Positions 35,310 to 44,301 of a stretch of DNA of 58,110 bases are shown here, in pieces. The DNA comes from CAG-390 sp045546615 (GTDB lineage Bacteria; Bacillota; Clostridia; Oscillospirales; CAG-272). The notes under the pieces were generated by a model. The model saw only the letters and a list, made by a program, of their open reading frames with translations, ran no database searches and had not been told where the DNA came from. The position numbers and the translations under genes are program-made. Each line of letters opens with the position of its first letter. Position 1 is the stretch's first letter. The DNA lies in assembly GCA_045546615.1 (NCBI GenBank), contig JAZQDD010000044.1:1-58110 (forward strand), in the 5' to 3' direction.

Positions 35310-37901
35310 TTATTTTAGTCTTTTTTGCAGCTCATAGAGCAAATTGAGTGCCTCAAACGGTGACATATTGTTAACGTCTGCGGCTCTTATATCATCGATT
35401 ATTTTATCATTTATGCAATCATCAAGCGTTATCAGCATATCGTCCTCTTGCTTTTCAGTAGCACCGAGAACGTTCGCCGCCCTTGATCTCGCCTCAACGT
35501 CTGCAAGAACCTCTCTTGCGCGTTTTATGACCTCCGTGGGAATGCCCGCAAGCTTTGCGACCTCTATTCCATAGCTGTCATCGGTAGAGCCGGGAACGAT
35601 CTTACGCAGGAACACGATACCGTCTCCGCGCTTTCTTGCGGCAATATTGTAATTCACTATTCCGTCAAATTCATCGGCGATTGAGGTGAGCTCGTGGTAG
35701 TGCGTTGCAAACATGGTCTTTGCGCCTACCTTGCGGCTCTGGGTGTACTCAAGAATCGCTCTTGCAATACTCATACCGTCAAAAGTGGACGTTCCCCTGC
35801 CAACCTCATCGTATATGATAAAGCTGTTTTTGGTTGCAGAGCGAAGTATCGTCGCAACCTCTGACATCTCAAGCATAAAAGTTGATTGTCCCGACGCAAG
35901 ATCATCCGATGCGCCAACACGCGTAAATACGCGGTCAACAATACACATATCAGCCGATGCCGCGGGAACAAATGAGCCTATCTGCGTCATAATTATGATA
36001 AGCGCGACCTGTCGCATATATGTGGATTTTCCCGCCATGTTAGGCCCTGTGATTATCATCACGCGGTTGTTTTTCATATCAAGGTGTGTGTCATTCGGAA
36101 CAAAATATGCATCCTTTACAAATTTTTCCACAACGGGGTGACGTCCGTCCCTGATATCAAACATATTTTTATCGTTAAGCGATGGGCAAACGTAATTATT
36201 TTTAGCCGCGACGGATGCAAGCGAGCAATAAACGTCAAGTCTCGCAAGGCAAGCTGTCACCTTCCGTATTCTCGCGGCTGCATCCGCGGTAAGATTTCTT
36301 ATACCGCAAAACAGATCATACTCTATTGCCGCAAGCTTGTCCGAGGCACCAAGAACAGTTGATTCAAGCTCCTTTAACTCCTCGGTGATATATCTCTCAC
36401 CATTGGTTAAGGTTTGTTTGCGTATATAATGAGCAGGAACCATATCGGTAAAGCTCTTGCTGACCTCGATGTAATATCCAAAAACTCTGTTGTAGCTTAC
36501 CTTTAAGGTCTTGATTCCCGTTGCTTCCTTTTCTCTGTCCGCTATCTTCTGAATCCAGCCCTTGCCGCCGTTTACGATATCGCGCAGTTTATCGACCTCG
36601 TCATTATAGCCTGCGCGTATCATTCCGCCCTCTCTTACGCTAAAAGGCGGATTATCATCGGTGATTGCCGCATCTATAGCATCGCGGATATCGTCAAGGG
36701 GATCAAGGCTCTCACGAAGCACCCTCAACTCATCTCCCTCACAGGATGACAAAAGCTCTCTGATCGGCGGAATGAGCGAAAGGGTTGAACAAATACAACG
36801 AAGATCGCGCGCATTTGCGCTACCGTATATGACCTTTGTTATCAGTCTGTCCATATCAAGAACACCCGACAGTAGATCTGTCAGATCTTCTCTGAGTATG
36901 TAATTATCAAAAAACTCGCCTACTGCGCTCTGGCGCCTTGTGATCATAGCAAGATTCAGAAGCGGACGCTCTATCCACTGTCTGAGCATTCGCTTGCCGG
37001 GGGCAGTCTTGGTTTTATCAAGCACCCAAAGCAGACTTCCTTTTTTATCCTTTGAGCGCATAGTCTCGGTCAGCTCAAGATTGCGCCTTGTCGCAACGTC
37101 AAGTTGCATATACTGACCGCTTTCGTAAATATTAAGATCTCGCATATACGAGATATCGGTCTTTTGAGTCATTGCTATATACTCAATAAGACCGCCGAGC
37201 GCAGATATAAGCTCCCGCTTTTCCTTGTCTGCGTTCCTGATAACGTCTGCAAATTGATATTCAACGCGAGAAAGCGCAAAAGAATACTCGAAGCTCTCTC
37301 CCCTGCCGTCCTCAAGCATGGCGTTGAGCCGTGATTTGACAAACGCCGAAAGTTCGGGAACGCTTGATGCGCTGACGTTAATAAGCACCTCGCTTGGAGA
37401 ATAAGTAGCAAGCTCGTTAAGAAGGTCGGCTGTGCAATCCGCACCGACAAAATCGGTTGCGAACACCTGTGCTGTTGAAATATCGGCAAAGCATATTCCG
37501 CTTCCCCGCTCGGAGATACAAATAGCGCAAAGATAATTGTTCTTTGCCTCGTTAAGCATTTCCGCCTCGCGCACCGTGCCGGGCGTTATCAATCTGATAA
37601 CGTCACGCTTGACAAGAGTTTTGGTCTTTGACGGATCTTCTATCTGCTCGCAAATGGCTACTTTATAGCCTTTCTCAATGAGCTTTGCAATATATCCGTC
37701 CGCGCTGTGAAATGGGACGCCGCACATTGGAGCGCGTTCCTTTTCGCCGCAATCTCTGCCCGTGAGGGTAAGCTCAAGCTCTCTTGACGCAGTTATTGCG
37801 TCATCAAAGAACATCTCGTAAAAATCTCCGAGACGGTAGAAAAGCAAACAGTCTTTATATTGATTTTTTATTTCAAAGTATTGCTCCATCATTGGAGTCA
37901 T
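35310..37901 (-). CDS. mutS: DNA mismatch repair protein MutS
   Basis: The 863-residue protein recognises mismatches. The DNA-contact motif GDFYEMF is at residues 25-31 with F27 and E29 present. The Walker A MIITGPNMAGKSTYMRQ (around residue 620) and the Walker B IIYDEVGRGTSTFDG follow. Connector, lever and clamp segments lie between. The first genes of the cluster are miaB and a ymcA-like gene upstream; mutL and tgt follow downstream, matching the miaB-ymcA-mutS-mutL order in Firmicutes. Confidence 0.97.
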   Translation of the reverse strand: MTPMMEQYFEIKNQYKDCLLFYRLGDFYEMFFDDAITASRELELTLTGRDCGEKERAPMCGVPFHSADGYIAKLIEKGYKVAICEQIEDPSKTKTLVKRDVIRLITPGTVREAEMLNEAKNNYLCAICISERGSGICFADISTAQVFATDFVGADCTADLLNELATYSPSEVLINVSASSVPELSAFVKSRLNAMLEDGRGESFEYSFALSRVEYQFADVIRNADKEKRELISALGGLIEYIAMTQKTDISYMRDLNIYESGQYMQLDVATRRNLELTETMRSKDKKGSLLWVLDKTKTAPGKRMLRQWIERPLLNLAMITRRQSAVGEFFDNYILREDLTDLLSGVLDMDRLITKVIYGSANARDLRCICSTLSLIPPIRELLSSCEGDELRVLRESLDPLDDIRDAIDAAITDDNPPFSVREGGMIRAGYNDEVDKLRDIVNGGKGWIQKIADREKEATGIKTLKVSYNRVFGYYIEVSKSFTDMVPAHYIRKQTLTNGERYITEELKELESTVLGASDKLAAIEYDLFCGIRNLTADAAARIRKVTACLARLDVYCSLASVAAKNNYVCPSLNDKNMFDIRDGRHPVVEKFVKDAYFVPNDTHLDMKNNRVMIITGPNMAGKSTYMRQVALIIIMTQIGSFVPAASADMCIVDRVFTRVGASDDLASGQSTFMLEMSEVATILRSATKNSFIIYDEVGRGTSTFDGMSIARAILEYTQSRKVGAKTMFATHYHELTSIADEFDGIVNYNIAARKRGDGIVFLRKIVPGSTDDSYGIEVAKLAGIPTEVIKRAREVLADVEARSRAANVLGATEKQEDDMLITLDDCINDKIIDDIRAADVNNMSPFEALNLLYELQKRLK

Positions 37902-37936
37902 AGCTTTGCCCTCCTCCCTCGCGGAAAATCAATTTA

Positions 37937-38335
37937 TCAGTGGCAACCTGAGCAAGTGCTGCAATCGTGTGTGCATCCGCCGTTGGGATCCTCACCGGTT
38001 ACAACCTGCATGATCTTGTTATTTACCTCGGTAAGAAGCCCGCGAACTGCGTCCTGCTTTTGCGAAAACTCAACGAAGGTCTCGTCAGCAGTGATAGTCT
38101 CATAAAGTGCATAAAGTCTTTTCTGAATGCTCTCAACGAGAAATTCATTAACGGGATTCTTTGCAGTCTCCTCTGCAAGAACCTGCTGTTGAATGGAATA
38201 CTCGCGTATCTTTGTCTGAAGTGCCTCGTCGGTAGAATATTTCTTTTCTGCCTCCTCATAAGCCTTCATAAGCTCGCTGTCTTTGATAGCCTCTCCGACC
38301 TTTTCGGCAAGTGCGATGATCTCTGTTCTTTCCAT
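37937..38335 (-). CDS. YlbF/YmcA (RicA/RicF-like) family protein
   Basis: This 132-residue protein has the long-helix YlbF/YmcA core (LAEKVGEAIKDSELMKAYEE, later VNNKIMQVVTGEDP) and a C-terminal Cys/His tail (GGCTHDCSTCSGCH). In B. subtilis YmcA, YlbF and YaaT form an iron-sulfur complex that aids RNase Y processing, phosphorelay and sporulation. Position between miaB and mutS is that of ymcA; the sequence alone does not separate ymcA from ylbF. An AGGAGATAAAAC site precedes the start. Confidence 0.85.
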   Translation of the reverse strand: MERTEIIALAEKVGEAIKDSELMKAYEEAEKKYSTDEALQTKIREYSIQQQVLAEETAKNPVNEFLVESIQKRLYALYETITADETFVEFSQKQDAVRGLLTEVNNKIMQVVTGEDPNGGCTHDCSTCSGCH

Positions 38336-38357
38336 TGTTTTATCTCCTGATTAAATT

Positions 38358-39764
38358 TTATATTAGTTTTCCGTACATCACAAACGGATGCGTTTCGGTA
38401 ACCTTGACGTTTACATATTTGCCCTCAAAAGCGACGTCGCCCTCAAAAAGCACAATTTTATTCCCCTCGGTTCTGCCCTCCAGCATCCCCGCGTTGTTTT
38501 TACTCGCGCCGTAGCACAGCACTCTTTGAACAGTGTCCAGAAGTTCTGCGTTTTTTTCCTCCGCTATCTGCGTTTGAAGGGCAAGCAATCTGCGCAGTCG
38601 CTCCCCCTTTATCTGCTCGGGTATCTGCTCCGCCATTTTTGCGGCAGGAGTTCCCTCGCGAGGTGAATATATAAATGAATAGACCATATCGAATTTTATG
38701 AGCCGCAACATATCAAGAGTTGCCTCAAAATCCGCATCCGTCTCTCCCGGAAAACCTACTATGACATCCGATGTGAGTGTCGCGGTGGGCATTTTTTTGC
38801 GAATGTAGTTGACGGTGTCAAGATATTTTTCAATGGTGTAACCGCGGTTCATGGCTTTGAGAATCGAATCGCTTCCCGATTGCATCGGAAGATGGAACTG
38901 CTTTGCAATGCGCTCCGATGTTGCCATAACGTCGATAAGCTCATACGTCGCATCCTTTGGATGACTCGTCATAAATCTCAATTTGTACTCCCCATCTATC
39001 GAGGAAAGACGGCGAAGCAGTTCTGCAAAATTACAGTCAAACGAGCACTCGCGCCCGTATGAGTTAACGTTTTGTCCAAGCAGGGTGATATCACGGTAAC
39101 CATCGTTTACAAGAGTGCAAAATTCATCTTCGATAATTTGAGGGTCGCGGCTTCTCTCTCTTCCGCGCACGTAAGGAACGATGCAGTACGAGCAGAAATT
39201 GTTACAGCCGTACATCACGCTGAGCCACGCTCGGTATTCTGACGTGCGATACGGTGCTATGCCCTCGGCAATCGGAGGCTCGTCGGTGGGCAGAAGAAAT
39301 GCTCGTTTTCCTCCGCCGAGTCTCTTGGAAAGAAGCTCGGGAAATTTGTAAAGCTCCGACGTGCCAAAGGTAAAATCAACGTAAGGGTATTTCATCTTCA
39401 GCTCACCTGCACGATGTTCTTGAGAAACCATACAGCCGCAAACCGCAATGATGAGCGAGGGCTTGTTGTTTTTGCAATGCTTATATTGACCGATAACGGA
39501 AAGAGCTTTTTTCTCGGCATGCTCTCTTACGGCGCAGGTGTTTACAACAATGAGATCAGCATTCTCAGGCACATCCGTGAGCGAATACCCCATGAGCGAA
39601 GCCATTCCCGCGAGACTTTCGCTATCAGCTTCGTTTTGCTGACAGCCAAAAGTGTTTATAAATATTTTAGGCGTTTTGCCACAATTTAATGCCGCGACCG
39701 CAGAAATGCATGAATCTCTTTTTTCTTCCTCCGCCGCGCTGATACGTATGTTTCTATATTTCAT
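38358..39764 (-). CDS. miaB: tRNA-2-methylthio-N6-dimethylallyladenosine synthase
   Basis: This 468-residue radical-SAM methylthiotransferase adds the methylthio group to i6A37 of tRNA. The N-terminal domain binds an iron-sulfur cluster with C41, C77 and C111; the radical-SAM cluster is C187-x3-C191-x2-C194; a TRAM domain ends the protein. ATG 39764 is preferred to the TTG four codons upstream because GGAA lies just ahead of it. It heads the miaB-ymcA-mutS-mutL-tgt run. Confidence 0.95.
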   Translation of the reverse strand: MKYRNIRISAAEEEKRDSCISAVAALNCGKTPKIFINTFGCQQNEADSESLAGMASLMGYSLTDVPENADLIVVNTCAVREHAEKKALSVIGQYKHCKNNKPSLIIAVCGCMVSQEHRAGELKMKYPYVDFTFGTSELYKFPELLSKRLGGGKRAFLLPTDEPPIAEGIAPYRTSEYRAWLSVMYGCNNFCSYCIVPYVRGRERSRDPQIIEDEFCTLVNDGYRDITLLGQNVNSYGRECSFDCNFAELLRRLSSIDGEYKLRFMTSHPKDATYELIDVMATSERIAKQFHLPMQSGSDSILKAMNRGYTIEKYLDTVNYIRKKMPTATLTSDVIVGFPGETDADFEATLDMLRLIKFDMVYSFIYSPREGTPAAKMAEQIPEQIKGERLRRLLALQTQIAEEKNAELLDTVQRVLCYGASKNNAGMLEGRTEGNKIVLFEGDVAFEGKYVNVKVTETHPFVMYGKLI

Positions 39765-39853
39765 TTTAATTTCCAAAATAATATATTTATAATAATTTAA
39801 TATATTATACTACAAAAGAATTATTATGTCAAGAAAAATATAATCAAAAAGGC

Positions 39854-39888
39854 GGGTGAGACAAACGCGAAAACGCATTTGCTCACCC
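39854..39888 (-). terminator. Terminator of the dpaA-dpaB operon
   Basis: GGGTGAGACAAACGCG (39854-39869) pairs imperfectly with CGCATTTGCTCACCC (39874-39888). The minus strand runs into a CCGCCTTTTT tail, so it ends the dipicolinate genes and shields the miaB promoter. Confidence 0.8.
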
Positions 39889-39892
39889 TTGT

Positions 39893-40462
39893 TCAGTTGA
39901 ACAATTTGCGAAGCTGATGTCCCCTGCCAGACGTAGCGGCAAGGAGGGCATCCGAAACAAGGTCAAAATCAGCAACGAGCGAGTGCGGCTTTGCCATCGG
40001 ATCATCTTGCAAAAGCGGAACAAAATATACGTTTTTGCGTGAATACAGCGTTGCTATATTTTTAAGATTCGCAGACAAAGCATCGTTGGTAGCGAGCGCG
40101 ATTATAAGCGGTCTGTCGCAACGAAGGTGTGCCTTCGCCGCCATTGTTACCGTCGTGTCTGTTATTCCCGCGGCGAGCTTTGAGAGCGTGTTACCTGTAC
40201 AAGGACATATAACGAGAGCATCCAGCGGTGTTTGCGGTCCAAGCGGTTCTGCCGCAATAATTGTCTTTATAACCTCATTTTTGCAAATTTCCTCAACATT
40301 TTTTATAAGAGCGTCTGCCGTGCCGAATCTCGTGTCAGACGCGGCTGTAATTTCGCTCATAATAGGAACTATATCGTACCCGCTATCCTTTAGTTTTTTA
40401 AGAATTTCAAGGGATTTTTTGTGGGTACAAAACGAACCGCACATAGCATATCCGATCTTCAT
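39893..40462 (-). CDS. dpaB: Dipicolinate synthase subunit B
   Basis: This 189-residue flavoprotein-like subunit (SpoVFB) has the family opening GYAMCGSFCTHKKSLEILKK, the middle VICPCTGNTLSKLAAGITD, and the ending VYFVPLLQDDPMAKPHSLVA. With DpaA it makes dipicolinic acid from dihydrodipicolinate in the mother cell, the main small molecule of the spore core. dpaA lies just upstream in the same operon. Many Clostridia lack SpoVF and use EtfA instead, so its presence is informative. Confidence 0.95.
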   Translation of the reverse strand: MKIGYAMCGSFCTHKKSLEILKKLKDSGYDIVPIMSEITAASDTRFGTADALIKNVEEICKNEVIKTIIAAEPLGPQTPLDALVICPCTGNTLSKLAAGITDTTVTMAAKAHLRCDRPLIIALATNDALSANLKNIATLYSRKNVYFVPLLQDDPMAKPHSLVADFDLVSDALLAATSGRGHQLRKLFN

Positions 40463-40515
40463 TTCATCACCACTAACTGATATTTGAGAAAAAACAAAAG
40501 CACAATATTTGTCTA

Positions 40516-41400
40516 TTAATTGTTCTCAAGGTTGCTTAAATAATTAAGGATCGTTTTGCCGATTATATTTCCCGCTGACCTTGGAAAATATTTACCCGGC
40601 AACGACAGTGCCTTCAACACTCGCAGTCCGCGCTCTGATGCTGTCGAAAGGTCAAAGCCGCCCGGATTCGATGCGAGATCGATATAAAGAGTTTTAGGAT
40701 TTGCATTACGAAGCACTTCTGAATTAAAAAGAACACAAGGAACCGTATTAAAAACTGCGTCATATTCTCCACTCACAAGCGAGGCAAGCGAATCACCGAA
40801 CAGCCTTTGCGGACGAATTCCCTCTATCTCTATGCGTGCAAGATCTGATCCTCTGCGTGCTGCCACATCAACGTTCGCTCCCATTCGATGCAATATCGAG
40901 GAAAGAGTTTTACCTATCCTTCCGTATCCGACAACAAGAATTTTTGATGCGTAGATCGTAACATCAAGATTCTCAAGCGCCACTGCAATTGCGCCTTCTG
41001 CAGTTGGCAGGGCGTTGAGTATCTGCAGCTCTTCGCTTAAAAAATAATCTATCACTTCTCTTCCGCGAGCAATTGAACAGTTTACAAAATCTTGCGGCAA
41101 CTTTCCACCAAAAATTATTCCGTCTGATGCTTCGAGTATATCGTTTAATTTAGGAACTCTTGCATAGTCAGAAGCAAACGGAGCATTAAGCCTTCCTCTT
41201 TCGTCCTCTGCCACGATGGGAAGTACCACGGCATCCGCCGACAAAAGCGACAAGCTCCATTCCGAACAACGTACAGCATTACCGACATCACCCATTACAG
41301 CCCATGTTGCCGTTTCGTACCCATTGTCAGCAAGCATCGCCGCAAGCGCCGCTTGTCTTGCGTCTCCTCCAAGAACTGCAATTTTTTCGATATTTCTCAT
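40516..41400 (-). CDS. dpaA: Dipicolinate synthase subunit A
   Basis: This 294-residue dehydrogenase-like subunit (SpoVFA) has the N-terminal IAVLGGDARQAALAAMLADN block and a central Rossmann fold ILVVGYGRIGKTLSSILHRM that binds NADP. It forms dipicolinate synthase with DpaB, 53 bases downstream. The pair should be expressed under sigma-K-type control in the mother cell, but I did not identify a sigma-K promoter with confidence. An AGGAGGCGGT site lies upstream. Confidence 0.95.
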   Translation of the reverse strand: MRNIEKIAVLGGDARQAALAAMLADNGYETATWAVMGDVGNAVRCSEWSLSLLSADAVVLPIVAEDERGRLNAPFASDYARVPKLNDILEASDGIIFGGKLPQDFVNCSIARGREVIDYFLSEELQILNALPTAEGAIAVALENLDVTIYASKILVVGYGRIGKTLSSILHRMGANVDVAARRGSDLARIEIEGIRPQRLFGDSLASLVSGEYDAVFNTVPCVLFNSEVLRNANPKTLYIDLASNPGGFDLSTASERGLRVLKALSLPGKYFPRSAGNIIGKTILNYLSNLENN

Positions 41401-41471
41401 TACCGCCTCCTGTTCAAAAGTTGAAAAGCACCTATTATAGATTATGACATAAATCAGCCCCTTGTGACAAA

Positions 41472-41497
41472 AAAACAGACGGCGAACCGTCTGTTTT
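41472..41497 (-). terminator. Terminator of the bmp-ABC-birA operon
   Basis: AAAACAGACGG, CGAA, CCGTCTGTTTT is a perfect 11-base-pair stem with a T-run on the minus strand; it overlaps the birA stop codon. Confidence 0.8.
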
Positions 41498-42191
41498 ATA
41501 AAATTTTTATTCCTGATGTATTTTTGAGATTTATGATATCACCTGTTTTAGTTTCCGTGCGTAAGGAAAAATCATTACATATTTCACGAGCAAGCACTAT
41601 TTCGCCGCTATCAAGCAGGATTTTCCTGCCAACCGTTGTGCAAAGCGAACGGTATTTTGGAAGAAAATCATCGTAAAGCGAACAAACTATGCGTTCGGCG
41701 ATATCTTTTGCTATCGAATCGTAATCACAGTCAATACCAAGACTTATGGCATTTCCGCACAGCTCTTGCGGCAAATCTGCGCCGCCAAGATTTATACCAA
41801 ATCCTATGCGAAAAGATGTTATTTCATCTTTTTCAATAGAGGTAGCACTGAGTATCCCACCGTATTTCTTACCTTTATACAAAAGGTCGTTTATCCACTT
41901 TATAGAAAGAGCGTCACGGTATTCGGAAAGAATTTCCGTAGCACATACAGCGGAAAGCGGTGTAAGCCGATAAACGAGCGATGAATGCGTTTTAAGGTCA
42001 AAAATCCTTTTTACAAGCAGAGTTGCGTATATTCCGTTCCCGCGCGGAGAACAAAAGCTATGCGTGCCTTGCCCTCTGCCCGCGCTTTGCTCCCTTGCAA
42101 GAAACAAATATTCGCCCTTGTCGAGAGTGGGCATCATACGCCCACTCTCCGAAAAGGTCGAATCAATACTTTCGTATTTAAAGATCTTCAT
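41496..42191 (-). CDS. birA: Biotin-protein ligase, group I (no DNA-binding domain)
   Basis: This 231-residue ligase attaches biotin to carboxylase carrier domains. The biotinyl-AMP loop is QSAGRGQG, and IKWINDLLYKGKKYGGIL is the catalytic block with the lysines K-x4-D and K-x4-G; K-W-I-N-D replaces the usual K-W-P-N-D. There is no N-terminal helix-turn-helix, so it is not a repressor. It overlaps the ABC permease gene by one base and is therefore carried in the nucleoside-importer operon. Confidence 0.9.
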   Translation of the reverse strand: MKIFKYESIDSTFSESGRMMPTLDKGEYLFLAREQSAGRGQGTHSFCSPRGNGIYATLLVKRIFDLKTHSSLVYRLTPLSAVCATEILSEYRDALSIKWINDLLYKGKKYGGILSATSIEKDEITSFRIGFGINLGGADLPQELCGNAISLGIDCDYDSIAKDIAERIVCSLYDDFLPKYRSLCTTVGRKILLDSGEIVLAREICNDFSLRTETKTGDIINLKNTSGIKIL

Positions 42192-43183
42192 TAGCGTTCC
42201 TCTCGGAAGTATGACTTTCCAAGAGCCGCGGGCGGCTGGTGCTCCTTCTTCTTTCTAGAGCTTGTAAACACGAGAACTACGATGGTTACAAGGTAAGGAA
42301 GCATCTTGATAAGCTCCTTGGTACTGCCCGAAAGACCCGGAATAAATATGCAGGCGATATAGAGTCCGCCAAAAACATAGGAGCTGAATATAGCACTTCT
42401 CGGCTTCCAGAGTGCAAAGATAACGATTGCTATGGCGAGCCATCCGCGGTCGCCAAAGCCGTTGTTTGTCCACGCACCGGTGGTATAGTCCATAACAAAA
42501 TAGAGTCCACCAAGTCCTGCTATTGCACCGCCGATGCAGGTTGCAAGATACTTATATCTCGCTACGTTGATACCTGCGGCATCAGCTGTTGCGGGGTTCT
42601 CTCCCACTGCGCGAAGGTTGAGTCCCACGCGTGTCCTGTTAAGAAACCATTGCGCAAACAACGCAATAAAGACAGAGAGATACACAAGAAAGCCAAACGA
42701 GAAAAAGGTTTCGCCAACGATGCCGAGATGGTCAGACAAAAACGGAATTTTCGTTTTATAGGCATTTCCCGTTATAAGAAGAGAGATAGAACCGCTTTCG
42801 CCAAACATCTTGAGAAGCGAACCGCCGTAAAAATTACCAAGCCCCACGCCAAATGTTGTAAGTGCCAGACCGACTACGTTTTGATTGGCCTTGAGTGTGA
42901 TTGTAAGAAAACTGTATATAAAAGCAATAAATGTCGAGCCCGCAAGCGAAGCGAGTAACGAAATAATAACGCAAAGAACAGGTATTGGTTCAGCACAAAA
43001 ATGCTCATAGAGATATCCGCCGATGATACCCGAAATACCGCCGATGTACATAATACCGGGGATACCAAGGTTAAGGTTTCCGCTTTTTTCGGTGATTATC
43101 TCACCCGTAGCACCAAAAAGCAATGGCGTACCCTGAACGATAGCGGCGGCAATGAATGCCATTATTGATGACAATACATTCAT
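42191..43183 (-). CDS. ABC importer permease (NupQ/YufQ-like)
   Basis: This 330-residue membrane protein has about nine hydrophobic segments and family signatures: the PLLFGATGEIITEKSGNLNL opening, GENPATADAAGINVARYKYL in the middle, and WLAIAIVIFALWKP near the end. It forms a heterodimeric channel with the permease encoded just upstream; BmpA and the ATPase complete the importer, probably for nucleosides as in B. subtilis NupNOPQ. Start overlaps the neighbour by 4 bases. Confidence 0.92.
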   Translation of the reverse strand: MNVLSSIMAFIAAAIVQGTPLLFGATGEIITEKSGNLNLGIPGIMYIGGISGIIGGYLYEHFCAEPIPVLCVIISLLASLAGSTFIAFIYSFLTITLKANQNVVGLALTTFGVGLGNFYGGSLLKMFGESGSISLLITGNAYKTKIPFLSDHLGIVGETFFSFGFLVYLSVFIALFAQWFLNRTRVGLNLRAVGENPATADAAGINVARYKYLATCIGGAIAGLGGLYFVMDYTTGAWTNNGFGDRGWLAIAIVIFALWKPRSAIFSSYVFGGLYIACIFIPGLSGSTKELIKMLPYLVTIVVLVFTSSRKKKEHQPPAALGKSYFREER

Positions 43184-44301
43184 TTCGTCTCCTCCTTTTG
43201 CTTTTTGTGACGGAAATTGATCTTATAATTTATAAAGAATTCGCTACTGATGATGAAAAGAATGATAACGCCCGTAAGAACCTCGCCAACGCTTGAATTG
43301 AGGCGAAGGGCTGAGGCGATCTCACCCGCTCCCCTTTGCAGGAAGCAAACGAGCAAGGATGAAAATACCATAACGATGGGATTGAATTTCGACATCCATG
43401 AAATCATAATAGCCGTAAATCCGTTTCCTCCCACGGAGTTAGCGGTAATGGAGTGCGCAGTTCCTGCGGCAAGTATCCATCCCATGACGCCGCAAAGCGC
43501 ACCCGAAATAAGCACCGTGCGGAGAATAACTTTTTTTACATTGATGCCTATATATCGCGCAGTATTTTCACTTTCACCGACGACGGCGATCTCATAGCCC
43601 TGCTTGGTCTTTTTAAGATAAATATACACCATGACCGTAATAAGAGCTACAATGATAATGTTGAGAAGATATTTCTGTCCCGCTATGGAAGGGAACCAAC
43701 CGTTTTGGGTATCTGAATTTACAACTCCCAAGATCATCGAACCGCTGGGCACCCAGATCATAATGAAAAATGATACGAGCTGCATAGCAACGTAGTTCAT
43801 CATAAGCGTAAAGAGAGTTTCATTGGTGTTCCAAGTTGCCTTAAAAAATCCCGGAATACCAGCCCATATCGCACTTGCGATAACGCTGGCGCAGAACATA
43901 ATAACAATAAGAAGCCATGAAGGCAGAGCATCACCGATATAGAACATACAAGCAACACTTGCAAGCATGCCGATGAGAACCTGTCCCTCTGCTCCCGTAT
44001 TCCAAAAGCGCATTTTAAACGCAGGTGTGACGGCAAGAGAAATACCGAGCAAGATCGCGGCAGATTGGAAAAGATTCCATATCTTACGAGATGTACCGAA
44101 GCTACCGTCAATCATAGAAGAGAAAACGTTGATCGGGTTTTCACCAGTCAAAAGCACAACAAGCAGAGCGCAGAAAAGCATGGCAATAAGCAGTACGGCG
44201 GCTCTTATTCCCCAAGCCTTAAGATGCGGCAGATCATTTCGTTTTGTGATATATAAAAAAGGTTCATGGGGCTTTTTTATTGCCGTTTTTTCATTATGCA
44301 T
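43180..44301 (-). CDS. ABC importer permease (NupP/YufP-like)
   Basis: This 373-residue permease has about ten hydrophobic segments. FWNTGAEGQVLIGMLASVAC and VGESENTARYIGINVKKVIL are hallmarks of the BPD_transp_2 branch used with BMP-type binding proteins. It is the larger partner of the permease at 42191-43183 and overlaps the ATPase gene upstream by 8 bases, so the operon is tightly coupled. Confidence 0.92.
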   Translation of the reverse strand: MHNEKTAIKKPHEPFLYITKRNDLPHLKAWGIRAAVLLIAMLFCALLVVLLTGENPINVFSSMIDGSFGTSRKIWNLFQSAAILLGISLAVTPAFKMRFWNTGAEGQVLIGMLASVACMFYIGDALPSWLLIVIMFCASVIASAIWAGIPGFFKATWNTNETLFTLMMNYVAMQLVSFFIMIWVPSGSMILGVVNSDTQNGWFPSIAGQKYLLNIIIVALITVMVYIYLKKTKQGYEIAVVGESENTARYIGINVKKVILRTVLISGALCGVMGWILAAGTAHSITANSVGGNGFTAIMISWMSKFNPIVMVFSSLLVCFLQRGAGEIASALRLNSSVGEVLTGVIILFIISSEFFINYKINFRHKKQKEETK

